A DNA stretch of 51,285 bases from a virus. Both the position numbers and the translations under genes were made by a program. Under the pieces are notes generated by a model. That model was not told where the DNA came from. It made no database searches and worked only from the letters and a program-made list of their open reading frames with translations. Positions 1 through 7,173 of the stretch are shown here, piece after piece. Location of the stretch: positions 1 to 51,285 of IMG/VR virus record IMGVR_UViG_3300015360_000059; one strand, written 5' to 3'. Numbering within the stretch: position 1 is the stretch's first letter; each line of letters begins with the position of its first letter.

Positions 1-582
1 CTCTTCGGTAGGATAGATAGATATAAAAGGAAGTTCTGGTATTTTAGAATCTTCTGGCCACCCATCTAAACAAGATACTAGATGGAATTTATAATCTATT
101 GTCGTAGGAAGTAGGCCGCTTATTACAACTCCGCTAGGTGTTGTGGGACAAGGGAATCTAATCCTGCCTTTATCATAGTCTACCTGGTACCAAGTCTTGT
201 CCATTAAAGAACCTGACTGGTCGTATACTTTAATATAGGTTTTTTCTCTTTCAGTAGGGAAGGAGAAAGAATAGTTTAAAAATTCAGTGTTATAAGTTGG
301 TACATACCCAGATGTAGTTACATTATAGATAGAGGTGGGGTTTATTGATGCAATATCAAAGCTTGTCCAGCCTCTTCCCTTTGCTATGGGTAGAGTACCA
401 AATGTTGAACTTTTTTCATCGACAATTAAATAAGAGTTTCTAGGGGTTCCGTCCGGTCCTAGAGAACTTTGGTATACCAATGGCTCATTAACTACTTCTT
501 GCGAAAAGAACCTAGCTAGGGCAGCTTCTTTTATATAATAAAATAAGGAGTCAAATTCTAGTTCGTTTCTATTTAGAGACAT
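1..582 (-). CDS. Virion-associated protein, C-terminus cut by window edge
   Basis: The reading frame is open from the ATG at 580-582 to the window edge, giving 194 visible residues with no stop, so the gene is partial. The protein is soluble and beta-rich and has a YQVDYDKGRIRF-like strand near residue 137, a pattern I associate with phage tail or appendage proteins. It lies directly downstream of the lysis-like cassette and is separated from it by a hairpin. A structural role is inferred from context only; I recognise no enzyme motif. Confidence 0.6.
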   Translation of the reverse strand, partial: MSLNRNELEFDSLFYYIKEAALARFFSQEVVNEPLVYQSSLGPDGTPRNSYLIVDEKSSTFGTLPIAKGRGWTSFDIASINPTSIYNVTTSGYVPTYNTEFLNYSFSFPTEREKTYIKVYDQSGSLMDKTWYQVDYDKGRIRFPCPTTPSGVVISGLLPTTIDYKFHLVSCLDGWPEDSKIPELPFISIYPTEE

Positions 583-589
583 TTGGTAT

Positions 590-629
590 AATACTGTTCC
601 TTAAATGTGTATAATAAGGAAATAGTATT
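590..629 (-). terminator. Imperfect inverted repeat between lysis-like genes and virion gene
   Basis: The arms AATACT-G-TTCCTTA and TAAGGAA-AT-AGTATT form a stem of about 13 bp with a small bulge and an 11-nt loop. The hairpin follows the stop of the 645-989 gene on the minus strand. No clean U-tract follows it, so it could be a weak terminator, an RNA-processing site or a translation-control hairpin. Confidence 0.4.
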
Positions 630-644
630 TTGCAGTAGCCACTG

Positions 645-989
645 TTAAAGAATAGGTGCTAACTGTATTACTAATAATATAGCCCCAGTAATTGAGCTAT
701 ACACGGCAATTCTACGCCACCTTACACTTGAGTCTTTGTACTTAATAACTTCCTGCTTTGCTCTAATCAAGTCTTTAGTAATACTAACAAGTTTGCCATC
801 TCTATCTTCTAATTGAGTATACAAATCGTTAACTAAAATCTCACAAGAACTTAGGACTTGAATGTCCCTCTCCGAGGCATCTAATAGAGTGATAAGATCT
901 ACCGTATCACTGTCTGTTATACATACCTGAGCTTGTGCGGGCATGGCAATAAGTAGACATAGCCCTAAGCATATTAAGAAGCTTTTCAT
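645..989 (-). CDS. Secreted coiled-coil protein with C-terminal membrane anchor (spanin-like candidate)
   Basis: This 114-residue protein starts with a clear signal peptide (hydrophobic residues 4-17, cleavage after AQA near residue 20). It has a short heptad-rich middle (about 45-85) and a hydrophobic C-terminal segment (about 93-112). Two cysteines (about 23 and 49) would lie outside the membrane. This layout, next to two other small membrane proteins, fits a phage lysis accessory such as a spanin component. There is no lipobox, so it is not a standard o-spanin. Its start overlaps the preceding stop by one base (TAATG), which indicates translational coupling. The function is inferred. Confidence 0.55.
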   Translation of the reverse strand: MKSFLICLGLCLLIAMPAQAQVCITDSDTVDLITLLDASERDIQVLSSCEILVNDLYTQLEDRDGKLVSITKDLIRAKQEVIKYKDSSVRWRRIAVYSSITGAILLVIQLAPIL

Positions 990-1429
990 TACTTAGTACC
1001 CCTCTTGTTTATTAGTCTATCTCTATACTGAAGAAGTAGTTTTTTCTTTTCTTCGCTGGAAAGTTTGGTAGCGGAGTCTTTTACTTCTTTGTTTAGTTGC
1101 TTATTATTTTCTTTTATTTTTTCTAATTGTTTAATTCTTGCTCTAAATATTTCTCTATCTTTCTTCATCTGCTCTAGGTCTATATTTAACCGAGACAATT
1201 CAACTTTAAGTTGTTCTGATCTCAGGGACTCGTTCGTTAACATATTAGATATATAAAAATATGCTGCGAAGGAAGCTATCAGTATTACTAACCAGTGTGT
1301 AACTAACTGCTTGCCGAGAAAAGCTGCGGGATGTGTAGCTTGAATTGCTGAAATAACTATATCTTTCTTAGATAAAGCCAGCTCATTTATTTTACTAGAT
1401 AAATTATTTAAAGTCTCTTTTATAGTCAT
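989..1429 (-). CDS. Membrane-anchored coiled-coil protein (i-spanin-like candidate)
   Basis: The 146 residues comprise a soluble amphipathic N-terminus, one transmembrane helix at about 44-62 and a long charged coiled coil from about 66 to the C-terminus. That is the usual layout of inner-membrane spanins such as Rz, although the N-terminal tail is longer than in Rz. It overlaps its neighbours on both sides by single bases and so sits in one translational unit with the holin-like and signal-peptide proteins. The spanin assignment rests on architecture and position, not on a conserved motif. Confidence 0.5.
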   Translation of the reverse strand: MTIKETLNNLSSKINELALSKKDIVISAIQATHPAAFLGKQLVTHWLVILIASFAAYFYISNMLTNESLRSEQLKVELSRLNIDLEQMKKDREIFRARIKQLEKIKENNKQLNKEVKDSATKLSSEEKKKLLLQYRDRLINKRGTK

Positions 1430-1821
1430 TACTTTCCTGAGGTAGGCAAATACTTTTTTAAGTCATCTGGACTAGTCTGTTCAGGCATTTTATTAATTAC
1501 TGCTTTAGTAGTTACACTATCAGTGTAGTAAGACATGCCTTTTACTGCAAACACACTAGCAAATATAGCTGCAAAAAATAATAGTAAGTGACTAAGGGCC
1601 TGGTCGTATAGGACTGTCTGCGAGTGGGTAATGATCTGCGTAGCGCCCTCTTTAGTTATAAAGCCCTGCTTATAAAGCCTTTCCGCTGTATGAGTAGAGG
1701 CTTCATATAGATGGCCCAGGCTTACCCAGGATAGCACTAATAAAACTATAGAAACCCAAAAGGATAAAAACTTGAAAGAGATTACTTGCCAAAGTAACTT
1801 TTGAATCCATTCTCCTATCAT
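1429..1821 (-). CDS. Two-transmembrane protein, holin candidate
   Basis: The 130-residue protein has hydrophobic segments at about 20-37 and 78-95 and a charged, proline-containing C-terminal tail. Small two-TM proteins directly upstream of spanin-like genes are commonly holins. I see no endolysin next to it, which weakens the assignment. The ATG lies 6 nt after the stop of the preceding gene. Confidence 0.5.
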   Translation of the reverse strand: MIGEWIQKLLWQVISFKFLSFWVSIVLLVLSWVSLGHLYEASTHTAERLYKQGFITKEGATQIITHSQTVLYDQALSHLLLFFAAIFASVFAVKGMSYYTDSVTTKAVINKMPEQTSPDDLKKYLPTSGK

Positions 1822-1826
1822 TTTTA

Positions 1827-2804
1827 TTACGATCCTGGCGGAAGACTCCTGAGCTTTCTATCAATTAATTCGACTAACCTTTGCGAGCCGGTGTTTCTTG
1901 CATAAATCCTAGCTACCTTTAAAGCAGTAGAACTTTTACAAGCACTTATCAAAAGTGCCGCATCTTTTTCTGATGTTTGATTGGCTGTGATAATGTCTTC
2001 TGGTTGGACTGCAGCACCTTCAGAATAAGTGGGGTAAGCTTTCTTGTTTTTATTAACTACCCTGTGGTCTTCGCCATCAATAACTTTTTTGGAGTACCCT
2101 TTAGTTACTGCGTCTGGATCAGCGTCTTCTCCCATTATAATTTGAGACCTGCTCCCATCGTCATTAATAATGTCTGGTGTTAAAATAGAAGCCCTTCTAG
2201 AAAGATTTGCCATCTTAGCGTTATCAGATCTTTCTTGTTCTTTGCTAATGGGTGCGACTGCTCGTGCTCCCCCATCCATATCAAGCACGAGGGCTTTTAC
2301 ATTATTTGTTTTAGCCAGATCATCTCCCGTCATTACTTGGCTACCTGGCTTTGGTTGGGATTTAAGCTGCTCTCTTGCAGAAATTCTCTGAGTGGCAGTA
2401 TCTTCGTGCTTCTCTAGCTCTGTGTGACCGACCTCATCTGGATGGCGCATATTTTTTAGCTTTGCCCTGGCCTCTTTTGCAGAAGAAGAGACTTCCACAC
2501 TAGTAGTAGTTAGGGAAATCTTACCAGAAGACTTTTTAGGGTTACTAATTTGAGCAAGTTCAACTCGATCTTCTTCTGAGAAGTCGTCGTCCGCTAAAGA
2601 CAACTCGAAGTCTTTGCCTAATCTAGGCATAAAGGTGGCGTGAAACCACCCCACAAATTCATCATCTAGTTCTGTTGGCTTACTAGGGCAATTAGATCCT
2701 AGTAGCTCGAATACTTTATCTAAGCTAACTTCCATTCCTGGCTGCCAGGCTATTTTCAGTGAGTGCACTGGCATACTACCTAAATATCTTAATGTTCCTT
2801 TCAT
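1827..2804 (-). CDS. Hypothetical protein with long disordered centre
   Basis: The 325 residues have a folded-looking N-terminus (1-90), a low-complexity, Ser/Lys/Asp-rich centre (about 90-265) and a helical C-terminus (about 275-325). The ATG is preceded by AGGAG at suitable spacing. I recognise no family. Its position between membrane/lysis-like genes and connector genes suggests a virion or assembly role, but nothing in the sequence proves it. Confidence 0.6.
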   Translation of the reverse strand: MKGTLRYLGSMPVHSLKIAWQPGMEVSLDKVFELLGSNCPSKPTELDDEFVGWFHATFMPRLGKDFELSLADDDFSEEDRVELAQISNPKKSSGKISLTTTSVEVSSSAKEARAKLKNMRHPDEVGHTELEKHEDTATQRISAREQLKSQPKPGSQVMTGDDLAKTNNVKALVLDMDGGARAVAPISKEQERSDNAKMANLSRRASILTPDIINDDGSRSQIIMGEDADPDAVTKGYSKKVIDGEDHRVVNKNKKAYPTYSEGAAVQPEDIITANQTSEKDAALLISACKSSTALKVARIYARNTGSQRLVELIDRKLRSLPPGS

Positions 2805-2830
2805 ATCGAATTAACTCCTGCTTGTCAAAT

Positions 2831-3184
2831 TTAATTTCTATTATATCTTATATCTTTTCTAGTGTCAAAGTACCTGTCTATAGAACCGTGAAGCATGTTA
2901 CTAAGCCTGTGTACTATCAGCACATTGACTAGCAAGTTGATAAAGACTATCGACAATATACTAGGGTAAGAAGCAGATAAAAAGTAGGCAGCTATATTAA
3001 CAGCAACCGAAAGCCAAAAAGAAGAACAATACCCACAAGTTATGAGTTTAGTCAAGTAGGTTACATTAAAATTAAATATAACTTCCCTTACTTTCTGAAA
3101 GATAAATGACTTGACTAATACTTCGGTTAAGGCTTCTGTAAGGAGAGCCATAATTAGGTAGGCAACGATAACTGAAAAAGACAT
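2831..3184 (-). CDS. DUF1360-like membrane protein
   Basis: The 117-residue protein has several transmembrane segments (about 3-20, 54-70 and 75-92) and a CGYCSSFW motif at 50-57. This matches the C-x-Y-C-x-x-F-W signature that defines DUF1360 membrane proteins, which occur in Bacillus (YngL type) and in phages. Their biochemical role is unknown. The motif may bind metal or a membrane partner. Confidence 0.65.
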   Translation of the reverse strand: MSFSVIVAYLIMALLTEALTEVLVKSFIFQKVREVIFNFNVTYLTKLITCGYCSSFWLSVAVNIAAYFLSASYPSILSIVFINLLVNVLIVHRLSNMLHGSIDRYFDTRKDIRYNRN

Positions 3185-3216
3185 CTATTTATCTTAGTAT
3201 AAAAATAAACTAAAGT

Positions 3217-3960
3217 CTATTTAAAGAGCTTGTATTGAACTGAGTCGAATGCTGCATTTAGTGCTGGGGCTTGTACTAATGAATAAAAATCAACAGCGTC
3301 CCAAACTTTGCTGAACCAGTCTCTTCCTGCTTTTCCTGATTGAGGGTGTTTTAAAGCCTCAACAGTATAACTCTTACCGGCGCGTTTTAATTTTGCATTA
3401 AGCACTGCAGACTCCTCGCCTGTAATTTTCCACAGGTGTCCTACGCCAAATCTACCTAGGTTACTTCCAGGCTGGCCTTTAAAAATCTCGTAATGTTCTG
3501 CATTAACCCAGTATAGATCGCTTTCTAAGTTTCCTAGTAGAAAGTGGGACAACCATTGAATTGGTTTAGTACCTTTATCGTCACCTTCCATGCCAATGCC
3601 TAAAAATTGATTTGAGATTAATACGATATTTATTGTAAAAGCTGCATCATCTATAGTCTTGGCTGCTGTAGCAAAGTTCTTTAAAATCTCAGATCTCAGG
3701 GCTTCGCCGTATAAGCTGGCAGTTACTTTTGTTGGATCTTCTTGTGAGGCAAGTCCTGAACCGCCCCAATACTCTGATTGTATTTCTGATAAGATCGCTA
3801 AAGCCATAGCTATATATGGCTCCGCAGACGAGGGATTTAGAAGCTGTTTCTTTAGCTCTATTGCGTATGCCTTATTAAATTCTGGCTTAATCCTTTTAAG
3901 TTTTTGTTTTAGTTTTTCTAAACTAGAGCCATCTTTGGCTTTTATTTTTATTTTTACCAT
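3217..3960 (-). CDS. Putative neck/head-completion protein
   Basis: The 247 residues begin with a basic beta-strand and a helical region, followed by a mixed alpha/beta body. The start codon overlaps the end of the upstream 3954-4697 gene by 7 bases, so the two are coupled. It sits among connector-type genes, downstream of capsid and upstream of lysis genes, which is where HK97-gp10-like or tail-completion proteins often lie. I see no diagnostic motif. Confidence 0.5.
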   Translation of the reverse strand: MVKIKIKAKDGSSLEKLKQKLKRIKPEFNKAYAIELKKQLLNPSSAEPYIAMALAILSEIQSEYWGGSGLASQEDPTKVTASLYGEALRSEILKNFATAAKTIDDAAFTINIVLISNQFLGIGMEGDDKGTKPIQWLSHFLLGNLESDLYWVNAEHYEIFKGQPGSNLGRFGVGHLWKITGEESAVLNAKLKRAGKSYTVEALKHPQSGKAGRDWFSKVWDAVDFYSLVQAPALNAAFDSVQYKLFK

Positions 3961-4697
3961 ACATCGTCACCGTCTACATGTGGCGGAATAGTAGGGGTGA
4001 TTGTACTAGCTTGATTAGATTGTGTACCAATTGTGTTATTGTTAATTCGGCTATCACCGTCATATACTATACTTGAACTTTGATCTTCTTGAATATAAGT
4101 CATATAGCCTTCTACTATAGCATCTTGACCCAATCCCTTCAACCTAGGTGGATCTTCTAGCTTTGCTTTAATACCGTCGATTATAAAGTATTTGGCGTCT
4201 CTAACAACCGAGTAGTTACAAGAGTAAGTCTTTATACGAACTAAATCTACTCCATCTCTACCTGCAGATAAATCTAAGGTATCTGGGCCGTATACACCTT
4301 TCTTCGGTAATCCCCTAGTGACTAAAGCTTGGAAGCAAACTACATTCTCTTCTTCTAAGTTTCCTTTACCCTTACATACGGGACAAACAGAGGCTTGTAA
4401 TATCTTAGGATTAGGTAACGCTGGGTTGTACTGAACACCCGAAACTGTCAATACATTAAAAGGTATTGGATATACCTTTCTTTCAATAGAAGTTCCTGGA
4501 AATATATTTAGTGGGCTTTTAAATGAAATATTGTATTTATTGCTAGACTTTTTTTGAACCAGGTCAGCGATGCAATTAGGACAATCTACACTGTAAGGCT
4601 CAAGGTAAGCAGATACAGGTCTACCAAGAGTCTTTATAAACTCTGCAAAACCATCTTTAAATTCTTTTTTAAGTCCTGCTGGAATTCTCAAAGACAT
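3954..4697 (-). CDS. Putative head-tail connector protein with zinc-ribbon cysteines
   Basis: The 247-residue protein carries two CxxC pairs, CPNC at 39-42 and CPVC at 105-108, the latter followed by KGKG as in DnaJ-type zinc modules. Together they look like one structural zinc site closed over about 60 residues. The C-terminus (about 200-247) is polar and Thr/Asn-rich. It is coupled to the next gene by overlap. A neck or head-closure role is inferred from its place in the structural operon. Confidence 0.5.
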   Translation of the reverse strand: MSLRIPAGLKKEFKDGFAEFIKTLGRPVSAYLEPYSVDCPNCIADLVQKKSSNKYNISFKSPLNIFPGTSIERKVYPIPFNVLTVSGVQYNPALPNPKILQASVCPVCKGKGNLEEENVVCFQALVTRGLPKKGVYGPDTLDLSAGRDGVDLVRIKTYSCNYSVVRDAKYFIIDGIKAKLEDPPRLKGLGQDAIVEGYMTYIQEDQSSSIVYDGDSRINNNTIGTQSNQASTITPTIPPHVDGDDVW

Positions 4698-4703
4698 TTG
4701 AAA

Positions 4704-5339
4704 CTACTCCACTTTATATACAGGTAGGCTAAGCATTCTGCATTTTGTTCTAGATTCTAGTGCTGCCTTGAGTTGATCTCCGATAACTTTCAATATATCT
4801 TTCATAGCAGAGGGCCTAGATTTAGCATCAAATCTGCTGTCTGAGTCTTGTATTTCAACTGCCGATTTAGCATAAACACTGATGTCTTTTGTTAGTAAAA
4901 TGTAGGCTGTGGCAAGGACTAGTAAATCCATACCTAACTCAGCTATAGACAGGTTACATTGGGCTGTAAGATAAGTTAAAGAGCCCGAGTCGTAGGTATC
5001 AACGATCTCTTGGTCTGAGTGTCTAAAGTGCTCATAAACTACTGTGATCTTAGTACCCGACACTAACACTGGTGAGTTAAATTTTAAAAACTTATATCCT
5101 AGAACAGATGGGTTTGTATTTGCTGTATATTCTACGCCCCCCACATATACTTCTAGTGGATAGCCTTTAGGCTCTTGCAGTTGGTACATAGTCCCAGAAG
5201 CTACTACACTTCCGCCTCCGCATCCTTTGCCTTCGTAAGTGTCGTCCACAAATATCTCTTTCTCATCTCCAATTAACTGGCGGATTCGAAAAGCTACTTC
5301 CATTTCTTCAACTGATAATACTGACTCTATTTGAAACAT
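4704..5339 (-). CDS. Hypothetical neck-region protein
   Basis: The 211 residues comprise a helical N-terminus, a beta-rich middle (about 40-110, with the Gly-rich segment KGCGGGS) and helical segments from about 130 on. It lies 6 nt from the following connector gene and 2 nt from the pseudo-receiver gene upstream. Size, composition and location fit a head-tail joining protein. No family is recognised. Confidence 0.5.
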   Translation of the reverse strand: MFQIESVLSVEEMEVAFRIRQLIGDEKEIFVDDTYEGKGCGGGSVVASGTMYQLQEPKGYPLEVYVGGVEYTANTNPSVLGYKFLKFNSPVLVSGTKITVVYEHFRHSDQEIVDTYDSGSLTYLTAQCNLSIAELGMDLLVLATAYILLTKDISVYAKSAVEIQDSDSRFDAKSRPSAMKDILKVIGDQLKAALESRTKCRMLSLPVYKVE

Positions 5340-5341
5340 AC

Positions 5342-5731
5342 TTATACTTCCTTACAGGTATCGAAGTAATGATCGCCATCTGAATTGGCCACTTCTAATA
5401 CCTTTAGAGCAAACTGCTTATCGCTTGCTGACTTATTTACTAAGCCTTTTATACCGTTATATTGAGGTCTTAGTTTTTGAATGTCTTTTCCTGTAGCAAC
5501 TACTACTATTGGTCCTGAATACCCTAATACTCTAATATAATTATAAACTTCATTGCCTTGAGTATTTTTTAAAAAGTGACTTACTAGTATTAAATCATAC
5601 GCCGTTTTATTGATCTTACATTTGGCCGACTCGGTGTCTAAACAAAAGTCAACCTCTTTACTAATTGATTTTAATTTTCTTCTGTAAAAAACTTCTAAAT
5701 CAGCATTAGAATCCACGACTAGAATCTTCAT
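5342..5731 (-). CDS. Pseudo-receiver (response-regulator-like) domain without phospho-acceptor
   Basis: The 129-residue protein is a single CheY-like receiver domain. The first strand is MKILVVDSN with acidic D7. The strand that normally ends in the phosphorylated Asp reads DLILVSHF, which puts Ser51 in the Asp position. Thr80 (VVVATG) and Lys100 (LVNK) match the conserved switch Thr and Lys. The fold is therefore kept while phosphorylation looks impossible. It is encoded within the virion gene block, between a coiled-coil membrane protein and a neck candidate. It may act as a protein-binding module in assembly or host interference. Confidence 0.7.
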   Translation of the reverse strand: MKILVVDSNADLEVFYRRKLKSISKEVDFCLDTESAKCKINKTAYDLILVSHFLKNTQGNEVYNYIRVLGYSGPIVVVATGKDIQKLRPQYNGIKGLVNKSASDKQFALKVLEVANSDGDHYFDTCKEV

Positions 5732-6064
5732 TTAAAACCCTGCCTTAGCGAAATAGGCGTATATAAGTGCTGCTGCTGTTATAAACGCTTGAACCATGGT
5801 AGTAAGTTTTTTTTCTTTCTGCAGTTCTTTCTTGTCAAATAACTTATCGTACTCTACAAAAGCCAAATCTATTTTTTCTGAAAGTTCTTCTAGTCTTTTT
5901 CTAGTAGTTTCTGCTATATAAAAAATATCTTTAACTTCTTCTGAGTTTTCGTCCAAGGACCTGGCCAAATCTTTAAGGTCTTCTTTAAGTTCAGTTTGAA
6001 CCTCTTTAAGATGAGTAATAGCTTCCTGAGCTTTTGCTATATCTATTATAATAGTAGAATCCAT
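5732..6064 (-). CDS. Coiled-coil protein with C-terminal membrane helix (XhlA-like layout)
   Basis: The 110 residues form a long heptad coiled coil (about 10-90) followed by one hydrophobic segment (about 87-107). This is the layout of XhlA-type phage membrane proteins and of tail-tip or lysis accessories. It abuts the pseudo-receiver gene with no gap, so the two may function together. I cannot choose between lysis and membrane-tethering roles. Confidence 0.55.
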   Translation of the reverse strand: MDSTIIIDIAKAQEAITHLKEVQTELKEDLKDLARSLDENSEEVKDIFYIAETTRKRLEELSEKIDLAFVEYDKLFDKKELQKEKKLTTMVQAFITAAALIYAYFAKAGF

Positions 6065-6142
6065 CTAAATGAAATACCTGTTAAATTTAACTATATGAGC
6101 AATATAGTATAATATGTTCAATTTTGTTGAGTTTACTACGGT
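6065..6142 (-). promoter_or_regulatory. AT-rich intergenic region with palindrome
   Basis: This short gap holds the perfect 12-nt palindrome GTTAAATTTAAC (6076-6087) and, on the minus strand, overlapping -10-like hexamers TATTAT and TATACT near 6105-6118. No good -35 is visible. A promoter or operator for the coiled-coil/pseudo-receiver genes is possible but weakly supported. Confidence 0.3.
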
Positions 6143-7168
6143 TTAAAACCGTTGGAAGTTTGATCGCTGCCAGCCACCCGAGGCTCTGATAAATAGGAAG
6201 TTATCAGCCCATCTAATTTCACCTTCATCTCCAGGAGACGAGGAATTTATGGGAGCTATGCCTGAGACTACTTGTAATGAGCCGCTGACTGAAAGTCTAT
6301 TATTAACTATTAAATCTGTACCATCTGATTGAACGGCGCTGGTTGGCACATAGCTGGTACCGTCAAATCTTAAAGTATCATTGAGGTTTCCAGGCAGTAA
6401 CGAAGAGCCTGAACCACCTCGCTGCCCTACATAACGGAATCCCTGAATATACAGGGGCTGTGCGTAAGATAAGCTTGCTGCTGTAAATCCATTAGCAAAG
6501 AGAAGCAGTCCGTTCTGCCAGTTAAATATCCAGGCCCCTGCTGTAGTAGTAATTTCTGTACCGTTAGCTTGGAAAAGTCTTACTGTAAATCCATTGCCAA
6601 ATCTCTGTGGTTGTATAAAGTCTTTCATTATTACTGAAAAATTACTACCGTGAGTGGCTCTTGCAAACCAGGCGAGCCCGTTGGATGTAGGATCTACGGT
6701 CAAATAAATTCTACTGTTTAATACTGCAGACCCCGCTGAAACTCCAGTATTATTATTTAAAGTAATTGTATAGCTTCCGGCCCCATTATCTACTACATTA
6801 GTTATAGACTTGATGTAAGTAGGATTTGGATGAGTGTTAGTTATTTGAAAGCCTATCTTTGGGATTATACTTCCAGAGTTTATATTCCAATTTAAGCCAT
6901 TTGGAACTAAGCTTATAGCAGCTCCACCACTTCTATTTTCAATTATAGTACCTGAAGTTGCTATAGATGCATTCTGCGCGGCCACTAAATTAGCAGCTTG
7001 AGTAATTGGATCAGACCAGATATCGTTTGGTACCACAACATGGCTACCTGCTAGAGTCTCCTCATACCACATCTTTCCGCCAGCGCCTGTTCCATTGGCA
7101 GTACCTACTATAGAGAATAGATGCTTCCAAGATGCGTTAACTTTTTCTGTGCTTGAGAAATCTGCCAT
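6143..7168 (-). CDS. Virion appendage/fibre-like protein
   Basis: The 341-residue, Gly/Ser/Asn-rich, beta-strand-dominated protein lacks catalytic motifs. Its C-terminus (about 290-341) has the pattern seen at the end of many phage tail or head fibre subunits: a repeated V-S-G-x-L strand, then a PGDEGEIRW turn, then FLFIRASGGWQRSNF. It follows a 664-residue structural gene with a 5-nt gap. Head fibre, tail fibre and capsid-associated protein are all possible. Confidence 0.6.
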   Translation of the reverse strand: MADFSSTEKVNASWKHLFSIVGTANGTGAGGKMWYEETLAGSHVVVPNDIWSDPITQAANLVAAQNASIATSGTIIENRSGGAAISLVPNGLNWNINSGSIIPKIGFQITNTHPNPTYIKSITNVVDNGAGSYTITLNNNTGVSAGSAVLNSRIYLTVDPTSNGLAWFARATHGSNFSVIMKDFIQPQRFGNGFTVRLFQANGTEITTTAGAWIFNWQNGLLLFANGFTAASLSYAQPLYIQGFRYVGQRGGSGSSLLPGNLNDTLRFDGTSYVPTSAVQSDGTDLIVNNRLSVSGSLQVVSGIAPINSSSPGDEGEIRWADNFLFIRASGGWQRSNFQRF

Positions 7169-7173
7169 TTAAA

